From Spirochaetaceae bacterium (GTDB lineage Bacteria > Spirochaetota > Spirochaetia > Treponematales > Treponemataceae): a DNA stretch of 38,338 nt. A program made the translations under genes and the position numbers. The notes beneath the pieces are model-generated. The model worked only from the letters and a program-made list of their open reading frames with translations, had not been told where the DNA came from and did no database searches. The stretch lies in the NCBI GenBank assembly GCA_017936665.1, contig JAGBFB010000004.1:1-38338 (forward strand). The letters run 5' to 3'. Below, piece by piece: positions 24,460 through 31,242 of the stretch (its first letter is position 1; each line of letters begins with the position of its first letter).

Positions 24460-25187
24460 TATTCTCCTCCGTTTATAGCATCAAAATCAATATCTCTTAA
24501 ATCAAATCCATCGTAGATGTTATCTAGAGTATGTGTTGTATATTTAAATTGATCAAAATAAACTACAAAATCATCTACATATTCTGCTGGATCAGTTCTA
24601 ACTCTAAAACCTACAAATGTAAGATTTTTTGGACCTGAACGCAATCTTGATTGTTGAGTCATGTGTTTTGGAATATTGATAACGAGATTTTTCCAACCAT
24701 TGTAGTTTAATGTACCAGCTTTCATTGTATGAACACGACCATCTGCATCTCTCAACATAACTTCGAGAGTATAAAGATAATTTGCTCCCCATGCCCAGAA
24801 GTCCAACTGTGTAACTAAACCTTGTAAAGGAATCTCGTAATTTGTCAATTCTCCATTTTCATCAGTTGCAGCTGGATAAACTTCAAACCAGTTATCACCC
24901 TTTCTGTCATATGCAACTTGAACACCCAAAACCATTGCTTCTGGATCTTCTGGAGTTCTAAGTGGTCTTAAAGAGTTAGGAATTCCTGGAACATATCCTG
25001 ATTTTGGGAATCCATCAGCTATAAACCTACTTGCTTGCACATTCCATGACCAATCTTTGCCATCAGCTGAATCAAAGTCATCGATTATAATTGTCTCAAC
25101 GCTCTTTGTACTTGGCTGTGCAACAACTGGCAAACAGAAAAGCATAAAAAGAACGAAAGACATACAGACTAAAACGCCTCGTTTCAT
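24459..25187 (-). CDS. FlaA-family periplasmic flagellar sheath protein (paralogue)
   Basis: A 242-residue exported paralogue of the following gene. The signal peptide MKRGVLVCMSFVLFMLFCLP ends VVA before Gln24. The mature part shows IIIDDFDSADGKDWSW, typical of the FlaA N-terminus, then LDFWAWGANYLYTLEVMLRD, LNYNGWKNLVINIP and VVYFDQFKYTT. ATG 25187 is chosen because AAGGAG lies 7 nt upstream; an in-frame ATG at 25241 would place 18 charged residues before the signal sequence. It leads a two-gene operon from a consensus sigma70 promoter and diverges from fba. From memory, the same fba-flaA-flaA arrangement occurs in T. pallidum. Confidence 0.87.
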   Translation of the reverse strand: MKRGVLVCMSFVLFMLFCLPVVAQPSTKSVETIIIDDFDSADGKDWSWNVQASRFIADGFPKSGYVPGIPNSLRPLRTPEDPEAMVLGVQVAYDRKGDNWFEVYPAATDENGELTNYEIPLQGLVTQLDFWAWGANYLYTLEVMLRDADGRVHTMKAGTLNYNGWKNLVINIPKHMTQQSRLRSGPKNLTFVGFRVRTDPAEYVDDFVVYFDQFKYTTHTLDNIYDGFDLRDIDFDAINGGE

Positions 25188-25264
25188 CCATTTACTCCTT
25201 GAAACTTTCGTTATAAATATGAAGCACAAACGATGCCTCACCTAACTACATCCTTAAAATAAAA

Positions 25265-25281
25265 ATATAGTTATACTATAT
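25265..25281 (-). other. Short AU stem-loop at the 5' end of the flaA leader
   Basis: On the minus strand ATATAGT and ACTATAT pair around a 3-nt loop and are followed by TTTTATTTT. It lies just after the predicted transcript start and could be a weak attenuator. All-AU pairing makes function doubtful. Confidence 0.25.
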
Positions 25282-25290
25282 ATCGGTTAA

Positions 25291-25319
25291 ATTATATTTA
25301 TTCAATATACTTTTGTCAA
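25291..25319 (-). promoter_or_regulatory. Perfect-consensus sigma70 promoter for the flaA pair
   Basis: The minus strand reads TTGACA (25319-25314), exactly 17 nt, TATAAT (25296-25291), which is a full match in both hexamers and spacing. The predicted start near 25284 gives a leader of about 97 nt. Confidence 0.8.
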
Positions 25320-25348
25320 ACTCTTTTAATAAAATTTATATATTTCTA

Positions 25349-25377
25349 TTGATTATTTTTATATTAGTGCATAAAAT
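25349..25377 (+). promoter_or_regulatory. Sigma70 promoter for fba
   Basis: TTGATT (25349-25354), 17 nt, TAAAAT (25372-25377). The start near 25384 gives a leader of about 40 nt ending in the AGGAGG ribosome site. It is arranged back to back with the flaA promoter. Confidence 0.6.
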
Positions 25378-25423
25378 TAGATAATAATTATCTATTTTTT
25401 TTCAAAATTATCTAGGAGGCTTT

Positions 25424-26428
25424 ATGACAAGCTACAAAGAATTGGGATTAGTAAACACAAAAGAAATGTTTGAAAAAGCAATCAAAGGTGGATACGCTAT
25501 CCCTGCTTACAACTTTAACAACATGGAACAAATGCAAGCAATTATCCAAGCTTGTGTTGAAACAAAATCACCTGTAATCTTACAGGTTTCTTCAGGTGCT
25601 AGAAAATATGCTAACCAAACCCTTCTTCGCTACATGGCACAAGGTGCTGTAGAATACGCAAAAGAACTTGGTTGCGAAAAACCACAAATCGTTCTTCACT
25701 TAGACCACGGTGATTCTTTTGAACTTTGTAAATCATGTATCGATATGGGATTCTCTTCAGTTATGATTGACGGTTCAGGGCTTCCATACGATGAAAACGT
25801 TGCTTTAACAAAAAAAGTTTGTGACTATGCTCACTCACAAGAAAACTACGTAACTGTAGAAGGAGAACTTGGAGTTCTTGCTGGTGTTGAAGATGAAGTT
25901 TCACACGAAGAATCACACTACACAAAACCAGAAGAAGTTAAAGACTTCGTTTCAAAAACAGGTGTAGACTCACTTGCTATCTCAATTGGAACATCACATG
26001 GTCGTTGTAAATTCAAACCAGAACAATGTACACGCAACGCTGACGGTGTTTTAGTTCCACCTCCACTAGCTTTTGATGTTCTTGAACAAATCGAAAAAGA
26101 ACTTCCAGGTTTCCCAATCGTTCTTCACGGATCATCATCAGTTCCAGTTGAATACGTAAAAGAAATTGAACAATACGGTGGAAAACTTGCTGACTCAGTT
26201 GGTATCCCTGAAGATCAACTTAGAAAAGCTGCAAAATCTGCTGTTTGTAAAATCAACATCGATTCAGACGGTCGTCTTGCAATGACAGCTGCAATTCGCA
26301 AAGTATTTGCTACAAATCCTAGCGAATTTGACCCAAGAAAATATCTTGGACCAGCTCGTGACGAACTTAAAAAACTTTATATGCACAAAAACATTGAAGT
26401 TTTAGGTTCTGCAAATCACTTAGACTAA
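25424..26428 (+). CDS. fba: Class II fructose-1,6-bisphosphate aldolase
   Basis: A 334-residue zinc aldolase of glycolysis and gluconeogenesis (fructose-1,6-bisphosphate to DHAP and glyceraldehyde-3-phosphate). The catalytic Asp94 and zinc-ligand His95 lie in VLHLDHGDSFE. Further metal and substrate sites are VEGELG (Glu146), SIGTSHG (His192), VLHGSSSVP (His235) and the NIDSDGRLAMTAAIRK phosphate-binding stretch. The AGGAGG ribosome site is strong. Codon use is markedly C-ending (AAC, TAC, ATC, TTC) compared with neighbouring genes, as expected for a very highly expressed gene. It is monocistronic, closed by a strong terminator. Confidence 0.97.
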   Translation: MTSYKELGLVNTKEMFEKAIKGGYAIPAYNFNNMEQMQAIIQACVETKSPVILQVSSGARKYANQTLLRYMAQGAVEYAKELGCEKPQIVLHLDHGDSFELCKSCIDMGFSSVMIDGSGLPYDENVALTKKVCDYAHSQENYVTVEGELGVLAGVEDEVSHEESHYTKPEEVKDFVSKTGVDSLAISIGTSHGRCKFKPEQCTRNADGVLVPPPLAFDVLEQIEKELPGFPIVLHGSSSVPVEYVKEIEQYGGKLADSVGIPEDQLRKAAKSAVCKINIDSDGRLAMTAAIRKVFATNPSEFDPRKYLGPARDELKKLYMHKNIEVLGSANHLD

Positions 26429-26483
26429 AAAAAAGCAAAGGTGAATTCATCTTTATTAATGATTTCAACCTTTGCCATAAAAC

Positions 26484-26528
26484 AAAGTCTAGCTTGATGA
26501 AAATTTCATTCGGCTAGACTTTTTTTTA
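26484..26528 (+). terminator. Terminator of fba
   Basis: AAAGTCTAGC (26484-26493) pairs with GCTAGACTTT (26513-26522). An inner GATGAAA/TTTCATTC extension fills the loop, and the T-run continues to 26527. A second hairpin just upstream (26436-26475, GCAAAGGT with ACCTTTGC) follows the stop codon. The structure may also act on the convergent membrane-protein gene. Confidence 0.85.
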
Positions 26529-26529
26529 T

Positions 26530-27195
26530 TTAAATAATTTCATCAGGATTAGATTTTGAAGCAAAAATAAAAAATAATAATACAGAAACAGCAAAAATTA
26601 ATATAATTAAAATAATTTTTAATACAAATAAGATATTTAAGAAATTCAATATTTCAATTGTTGCAGGAATCATTGAAATTACTAAAGCAAAAAATATCAA
26701 CAAAATTTTTATCCATATAGATTCATTATTTTTTATCGATTTTGCAAAAAAGTAAATTAAAATCCAAACAGAAAAAATCATTGCAAAAAAAGTAGTTGGT
26801 TTTACAAATAATAAAAACATATCAGTTTTTTCGTATGTTAACAAACATGTGTAAGGCATATAAATTGAATAAAATCCTAACATGAAAGGAAGAATTGTTA
26901 ATACTTTATGATAAAAGTTTTTCCTAGAAGCTAAAATTATTAAAAGAAATCCTACCGCAAAAAAAATAAAAAAATCAAATAAATAAAGATTTACAAAATT
27001 CAAAATAAAATTATCTGGAATTTGTTTATAACTTGAAGTAAATAATAATTTGATAAAACAAAATAGAGACGAAATTAAAATTGCTAACAAAAAGGATTTT
27101 AACGAACCATCATAAAAAAATTTAATTTTTACAGATTTTAGACTTTTTAGAAAAAAATACATCAACGGAAAAAATACAATCAAAAAAACACTCAT
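26530..27195 (-). CDS. Uncharacterised multi-pass membrane protein
   Basis: A 221-residue, very hydrophobic protein (Phe, Ile, Leu, Lys) with about six or seven predicted membrane helices separated by short Lys/Asn loops, such as KSVKIKFFYDGSLKS and KSIKNNESIWIK. No family motif is recognised. ATG 27195 is chosen because AGGAGA lies 4 nt upstream; an ATG at 27255 lacks a ribosome site. It is a single gene, convergent with fba and divergent from infC, with no clear promoter. Function is unknown. The high AT content and lack of operon partners fit a lineage-specific gene. Confidence 0.7.
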   Translation of the reverse strand: MSVFLIVFFPLMYFFLKSLKSVKIKFFYDGSLKSFLLAILISSLFCFIKLLFTSSYKQIPDNFILNFVNLYLFDFFIFFAVGFLLIILASRKNFYHKVLTILPFMLGFYSIYMPYTCLLTYEKTDMFLLFVKPTTFFAMIFSVWILIYFFAKSIKNNESIWIKILLIFFALVISMIPATIEILNFLNILFVLKIILIILIFAVSVLLFFIFASKSNPDEII

Positions 27196-27314
27196 AAAAT
27201 CTCCTGTTAAAGAAATTGCAATTAATATCACAAGTTTGCAACGCGAACTTTTCATAAAATATCACGAAAAATAAGACTAGACAAGGGCTTTTATACGTTT
27301 TTTTTATTTCGTAC

Positions 27315-27347
27315 TAGACATTTACATTAGTTTTCTGCTATTATAAA
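27315..27347 (+). promoter_or_regulatory. Candidate promoter of the infC operon
   Basis: TAGACA (27315-27320) and TATTAT (27339-27344) are 18 nt apart; an overlapping alternative is TTTACA (27321-27326) with TATAAA (27342-27347) at 15 nt. An ACTAGACA octamer at 27276-27283 is repeated at 27313-27320, over the -35. The leader would be about 60 nt. Confidence 0.4.
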
Positions 27348-27372
27348 TAATACGCTTTATTAAAAAGGTCTC

Positions 27373-27397
27373 TCTATCCTTTAAAGGAGAGGATAGA
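27373..27397 (+). promoter_or_regulatory. Leader stem-loop upstream of infC
   Basis: TCTATCCT (27373-27380) pairs with AGGATAGA (27390-27397) around a purine-rich loop containing AAAGGAG. An alternative pairing of CCTTTAAAGG within the same stretch is also possible. It lies 18 nt before the TTG start, close to the GAGGAGG ribosome site. A role in IF3 or L20 feedback is conjecture. Confidence 0.35.
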
Positions 27398-27415
27398 AGA
27401 AAACGAGGAGGATAG

Positions 27416-27937
27416 TTGGCGGAAACTAAGGGTTTGCGAATTAATGAACAAATTCGTGTACGAGAAGTCAGGCTAATAGATGATGAGGGCGAACAAAAAG
27501 GAATCGTCCCTACTATAGAAGCTCTCAAAATGGCAAAAGAGCGAGAATTCGACTTGGTTGAAGTTGCACCAAATGCAAATCCTCCTGTATGTAAAATTCT
27601 TGATTATGGCAAATACAGATTTGAGCAAGAAAAAAAACTTAGAGATTCAAAGAAAAATCAAAAGACATTGAATCTTAAAGAAATCAGAATGCAACCTAAA
27701 ATTGCCTCTGGTGACCTTGATTTCAAATCTAAACACATTAAAGAATTTCTTGACAAAGGAAATAAAGTAAAAGTTACTATTAGATTTAGAGGACGAGAAC
27801 TTGCTCATACCGAGTTAGGTGCTGATGTCCTTAACGAAGTGCTTAAACGTCTTGATGGAGATTATGCTATAGACAAAGCTCCTGCAATGGAAGGAAGATT
27901 TATGTCTATGACATTAAGTCCAAAGACGAAAAAATAA
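27416..27937 (+). CDS. infC: Translation initiation factor IF-3
   Basis: A 173-residue factor that binds the 30S subunit, prevents early 50S joining and discriminates start codons. It shows [20 protein letters not shown], the [24 protein letters not shown] signature and [19 protein letters not shown]. The only plausible start is TTG 27416, because an in-frame TAG lies immediately upstream, with GAGGAGG 4 nt before it. Many bacteria use AUU or another rare start so that IF-3 limits its own synthesis; UUG may serve the same purpose. It heads infC-rpmI-rplT. Confidence 0.96.
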   Translation: MAETKGLRINEQIRVREVRLIDDEGEQKGIVPTIEALKMAKEREFDLVEVAPNANPPVCKILDYGKYRFEQEKKLRDSKKNQKTLNLKEIRMQPKIASGDLDFKSKHIKEFLDKGNKVKVTIRFRGRELAHTELGADVLNEVLKRLDGDYAIDKAPAMEGRFMSMTLSPKTKK

Positions 27938-27950
27938 AGAGGTATGCAGT

Positions 27951-28151
27951 ATGCCAAAAATGAAAACAAAAAAAGCTGCCGCAAAACGTATGTCTTTGAC
28001 AGGTAGCGGAAAAGTTAAGTATAAGAAGATGAATCTTCGACATATCTTAACTAAAAAAGCTGCAAAACGTAAGAGACAGTTAAGAAGCTCAGGAATTTTG
28101 AGCGACGCTGACTCAGCAAAAGTACGCAAACAGCTTTTACCATACGGCTAA
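27951..28151 (+). CDS. rpmI: 50S ribosomal protein L35
   Basis: A 66-residue, strongly basic ribosomal protein starting MPKMKTKKAAAKRMSLTGSG, with the RHILTKKAAKRKRQLR motif. It is the normal length for bL35. It follows infC by 13 bp with an AGAGGTATGCAGT leader. The last codons and the TAA stop form one arm of a perfect 10-bp stem with sequence just downstream (28142-28151 with 28164-28173), which may influence termination or coupling to rplT. Confidence 0.98.
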   Translation: MPKMKTKKAAAKRMSLTGSGKVKYKKMNLRHILTKKAAKRKRQLRSSGILSDADSAKVRKQLLPYG

Positions 28152-28242
28152 ACTTTAACAAAATTAGCCGTATTGGCTAAGAATTTTATTTAGCCGTAAA
28201 ACTTCGCTTATAGCGAAAATTTAATTGCGATAAATTCGCAAT
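28142..28242 (+). promoter_or_regulatory. Candidate RNA switch in the rpmI-rplT gap
   Basis: Four complementary arms occur in series: A ATACGGCTAA (28142-28151), B TTAGCCGTAT (28164-28173), C GGCTAA (28175-28180) and D TTAGCCGTA (28190-28198). A can pair with B or D, and C with B or D, giving two exclusive folds (A:B with C:D, or B:C nested within A:D). Two more hairpins follow: TTCGC/GCGAA (28203-28217) and ATTGCGA/TCGCAAT (28224-28242). No T-run is seen, so translational control of rplT by L20 is the natural hypothesis. Confidence 0.55.
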
Positions 28243-28300
28243 AAAAACTATTCCACGGTGGAGTAATTAAGAACACTTGCCGGGAATCAAGGAGTAATGT

Positions 28301-28660
28301 ATGTCAAGAGCAATTGACGGAACAAAACGGTTGAACCGCCGTAAGAAGATTCTTAAATTAGCTAAAGGGTTCCGCGGAAGAAGAGGTACAAACTTCAAAG
28401 CCGCTAAAGATGCTGTTACACAAGCATTGTCAGACGCATACGTAGGAAGAAGAGACAAAAAAGGTGATATGCGCTCTGTTTGGATTGCACGTTTAAATGC
28501 AGCCGTACGTGAACAAGGTTTATCATATTCACGTTTTATTGATGGCTTAAACAAAGCTGGTGTTGTTATCAACAGAAAAGCACTTTCAAATATGGCTATC
28601 GAAGATCCTGAAGCATTCAAAGCAGTAGTAGAAACTGCAAAAAAAGCTATTGGAGCATAA
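28301..28660 (+). CDS. rplT: 50S ribosomal protein L20
   Basis: A 119-residue basic 23S-binding protein required early in 50S assembly and a known autogenous repressor in other bacteria. It shows LAKGFRGRRGTNFKAAKDAV, RRDKKGDMRSVWIARLNAAVR and YSRFIDGLNKAGV. The ATG has an AAGGAG ribosome site. A 149-bp gap with several stem-loops separates it from rpmI, unusually long for this pair. Codon use is biased as in other highly expressed genes. Confidence 0.98.
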   Translation: MSRAIDGTKRLNRRKKILKLAKGFRGRRGTNFKAAKDAVTQALSDAYVGRRDKKGDMRSVWIARLNAAVREQGLSYSRFIDGLNKAGVVINRKALSNMAIEDPEAFKAVVETAKKAIGA

Positions 28661-28663
28661 ATC

Positions 28664-29203
28664 ATGATTACACTCGATCAAGTTCAACTGTTAGAAAAAA
28701 AAGTAGAAACTATTGTTTCTAAAATTAATGATTTACAAAGACAAAACTCTGCTTTACAAGAGAAAAATAGAGAATTAATCGAAAAAAATTCGCTTTTAAT
28801 GCAGAAAATTTCTACATTCGAAGCAGATCAGAACCGAATCGAGCAAGGAATCTTGAATGCACTTGACCGACTTAACAGTATGGAAAATTCCGTTCTAAAA
28901 GTTGGTACAAGTGCTATAAATGAATCTCAAAATGTTCAACCACAAGAACAACAAACTTCAGAAGTTGTAAATGAAAATTCACCAGAAAATAATTTTCAAG
29001 AAAACAATTTAACTGATTTTTCAAATATTTCAGACTCAGAACAAAACAATGGATTAGATTTTTCTGACGAAGATATAAATGAATCAAACGAAAATGATAA
29101 TTCAACAGAAGAACAATCTTTAGATTTTGGACTAAATTTAGATTTTGATTCAAGCACACAAGAACAAGAAAATGATTCTCAAAACCAATTAGGAATTTTT
29201 TAA
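28664..29203 (+). CDS. Coiled-coil protein, ZapB-like
   Basis: A 179-residue cytoplasmic protein. Residues 1-75 form a coiled coil with heptad repeats (LEKKVETIVSKINDLQRQNS, then LQEKNRELIEKNSLL) of the kind seen in ZapB. The remainder is an acidic, Asn/Gln/Ser-rich low-complexity tail with repeated LDF motifs (LDFSDED, LDFGLNLDFDS). The ATG lies 3 bp after rplT with a GGAG inside it, and the gene overlaps the start of zapA by one base at its TAA. Pairing with ZapA supports a Z-ring-associated role, but coiled coils are poor evidence of homology, so the name is tentative. Confidence 0.75.
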   Translation: MITLDQVQLLEKKVETIVSKINDLQRQNSALQEKNRELIEKNSLLMQKISTFEADQNRIEQGILNALDRLNSMENSVLKVGTSAINESQNVQPQEQQTSEVVNENSPENNFQENNLTDFSNISDSEQNNGLDFSDEDINESNENDNSTEEQSLDFGLNLDFDSSTQEQENDSQNQLGIF

Positions 29204-29505
29204 TGGGAAATCTACAAATAGATATATTAGGAACATCTTTTGCCCTTCAAGCAAATGAAGAAGACGAATATCTTAATAAAATTTACGAATATTATAAATC
29301 TATCGTAAGACAAGTTGATAACGACCCTAAATTAAAAGATCCATTAAAAAAAGCAATAATTTCAGGAATTATGATTTGTGATGAATTGTGTAAATCAAAA
29401 CAAAAATTAGAATACACAAATCAAACAATCAACAGACAAGATTTAGATGAGGCAGAAAAAATCACTTTAAGAATGATTGAAAATTTAAACAAGGTTTCTA
29501 AGTGA
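29203..29505 (+). CDS. zapA: Cell division protein ZapA
   Basis: A 100-residue cytoplasmic protein of the ZapA family, which bundles FtsZ filaments. The N-terminal globular part has the typical LQIDILGTSFALQANEEDEYLNKI pattern, and a C-terminal helix (AEKITLRMIENLNKV) would dimerise. Its ATG overlaps the stop of the preceding coiled-coil gene (TAATG), and its TGA overlaps the GTG of the next gene. It sits downstream of ribosomal protein genes, so Z-ring accessory factors may be co-expressed with translation capacity. Confidence 0.88.
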   Translation: MGNLQIDILGTSFALQANEEDEYLNKIYEYYKSIVRQVDNDPKLKDPLKKAIISGIMICDELCKSKQKLEYTNQTINRQDLDEAEKITLRMIENLNKVSK

Positions 29506-29972
29506 CAAGCTTTTCTATTTGGGTTGATGCTGATTCCTGCCCTACACCAGTAAGAGAAATTATTATTAGATTTTGTAAACGATTAAAACTTGAATTGAAT
29601 TACGTTGCAAATCATCAAATTCCATTACCAAAGTTAGAAAATTTTAAAATGATAATTTGCGATACAACTCCAGATGCAGCTGATAATTATATTGTGGAAA
29701 ACTCAAAGGAAAACGATATAGTTATAACTCGTGATATACCACTGGCTTCAAGGCTTCTTGAAAAACAAATTACAACCATAAATGATAGAGGACTTCTGTT
29801 TACTCCAGAAAACATAAAAGAAAAACTATCAATGAGAAATTTCAATAAAGAACTTTACGAAAACGGAATTATCAGCGATAAAATTTCCACATTTTCAAAA
29901 AAAGATGTAAATAATTTTGCAAATTGTTTTGACAGAGAAATACAGAAAAAATTAAGACTCTTCGTCAGGTAA
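29502..29972 (+). CDS. YaiI/YqxD family (DUF188) protein
   Basis: A 156-residue member of the YaiI/YqxD family, recognised by IWVDADSCPTPVREII at the N-terminus, the acidic PDAADNYIV and NDIVITRDIPLASRLLEK segments, and NDRGLLFTPENI. The fold is related to PIN/NYN-type nuclease domains, and the conserved aspartates are in place, but I know of no established substrate. GTG 29502 overlaps the zapA stop by 4 bp. The 3' end overlaps the convergent HD-GYP gene by 21 bp, with no terminator visible in between. Confidence 0.9.
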   Translation: MTSFSIWVDADSCPTPVREIIIRFCKRLKLELNYVANHQIPLPKLENFKMIICDTTPDAADNYIVENSKENDIVITRDIPLASRLLEKQITTINDRGLLFTPENIKEKLSMRNFNKELYENGIISDKISTFSKKDVNNFANCFDREIQKKLRLFVR

Positions 29973-31199
29973 TGATTTTTGAATTTCTTTAATTGTTGGA
30001 TAAACCTCAAAGAAAATATCAATAAGTTCTGGATCAAACTGAGTTCCAGATTGAGCTTTTAATTCATTTAGAACATCATCTTCATTCCATGCATCTTTGT
30101 AACATCTTCTGTGGGATAAAGCATCAAAAACGTCAGCAACAGCAACAATTCTTGCAGCAAGAGGAATTTCTTCTCCAGAAAGCCCCATAGAATCATGTAG
30201 ATCAAAAATTACATCAGGACTTGTTACTTTTGAAATATCAATTTTACCAGGATAGCCTTTTCCATCCCATCTTTCGTGATGATGCATAGCAACATCCAAA
30301 ATCATTTTATCCAAACCAGAAACAAATCCATTAAACAAAAAATGACAAATATATGTATGAGCTTTCATGATATTTCTTTCGTTATCATCAAAACGCCCAG
30401 GCTTTTTCAAAATTAAATCTGAGATACCAACCTTTCCAACATCATGCAAGATTGAAGCAATGGTTAAAGAATCTCTAAAAGCACTTTTTTCTTTAGCAGG
30501 AATATTATGTTTAAATGCCCATCTATCATAAATTTCTACAGAATATTTTGAAACACGAGTAACATGAGTTCCAGTTTCTTTAGGATCACGCATCTCTGCC
30601 ATACGAGCCATTCTAAGAACCATAGTTCTAGTTAAAAAACCACGTTCGAGGGCAGCAGTTGCATTTTCTGCAAAATGTTGTATGTAAAGTTCCGCATCTT
30701 TATCAAAAGCTATAAAATTTCCATCTTCATCTTGAGCATTAATAATCTGTAAAACACCCAAAATTCTACCATCTGCGGTAATAAGAGGAATTGTAAGCAT
30801 AGATTTTGTTTTATATCCAGATAAAATATCAGGTTGACGATTAAAATTGTAAATACTATCTTCTGGAATTTGATAAACATCAGGAATATTTAAAATTTCT
30901 TTGTTTAAAACACAATAACCAGAAATTGATTTTTCGTTTGCAGGAAAAGAAAAGAATGAATAAGGCAATTTCTGACCAGCCTCAAGACGTTTTTGTTGAG
31001 TATCATTTTGACTATATTTTATCGAAAGTAACTTAGTAGATTCATCCCAAACATAGATAGAGCCAGCATCAGCGTTTACAATTGCCCTAGCCTCTGTTAA
31101 AAGTTGCTCTAAAAGAACATCAATATCTTGAATATCGTTGAGAATTTTTTCTGTTTCTATAATTTTTTGAAGTTTTGCTTCTCGTGATGAATTATTCAC
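29952..31199 (-). CDS. GAF / HD-GYP domain phosphodiesterase
   Basis: A 415-residue cytoplasmic signalling protein. Residues about 25-185 form a GAF sensor domain (LTEARAIVNADAGSIYVWDE, MLTIPLITADGRILGVLQ). Residues about 205-400 form an HD-GYP domain with His252-Asp253 (ILHDVGKVG), HHHERWDGKGYP (GYP at 315-317) and ARIVAVADVFDALSHRRCYK. All metal ligands look intact, so hydrolysis of cyclic di-GMP is the expected activity, gated by an unknown GAF ligand. GTG 31199 has a GGAGAG ribosome site. There is no membrane segment. It could link the motility genes to c-di-GMP, but no direct evidence is in the sequence. Confidence 0.93.
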   Translation of the reverse strand: MNNSSREAKLQKIIETEKILNDIQDIDVLLEQLLTEARAIVNADAGSIYVWDESTKLLSIKYSQNDTQQKRLEAGQKLPYSFFSFPANEKSISGYCVLNKEILNIPDVYQIPEDSIYNFNRQPDILSGYKTKSMLTIPLITADGRILGVLQIINAQDEDGNFIAFDKDAELYIQHFAENATAALERGFLTRTMVLRMARMAEMRDPKETGTHVTRVSKYSVEIYDRWAFKHNIPAKEKSAFRDSLTIASILHDVGKVGISDLILKKPGRFDDNERNIMKAHTYICHFLFNGFVSGLDKMILDVAMHHHERWDGKGYPGKIDISKVTSPDVIFDLHDSMGLSGEEIPLAARIVAVADVFDALSHRRCYKDAWNEDDVLNELKAQSGTQFDPELIDIFFEVYPTIKEIQKSLPDEES

Positions 31200-31242
31200 T
31201 ATTACTCTCCAAGCTACAAATATAGTACAAAAAAAAATATTT

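Noticed and set aside
25280-25307. CCGATAT upstream of the flaA pair as a sigma28 -10
   Set aside because: The hexamer is exact, but at 16-nt spacing the -35 position reads TATTG rather than CTAAA, and a perfect sigma70 promoter overlaps it.
28251-28264. Hairpin TCCACGGTGGA before rplT
   Set aside because: The arms leave a 1-nt loop, which cannot fold as drawn; it may only be a DNA palindrome.
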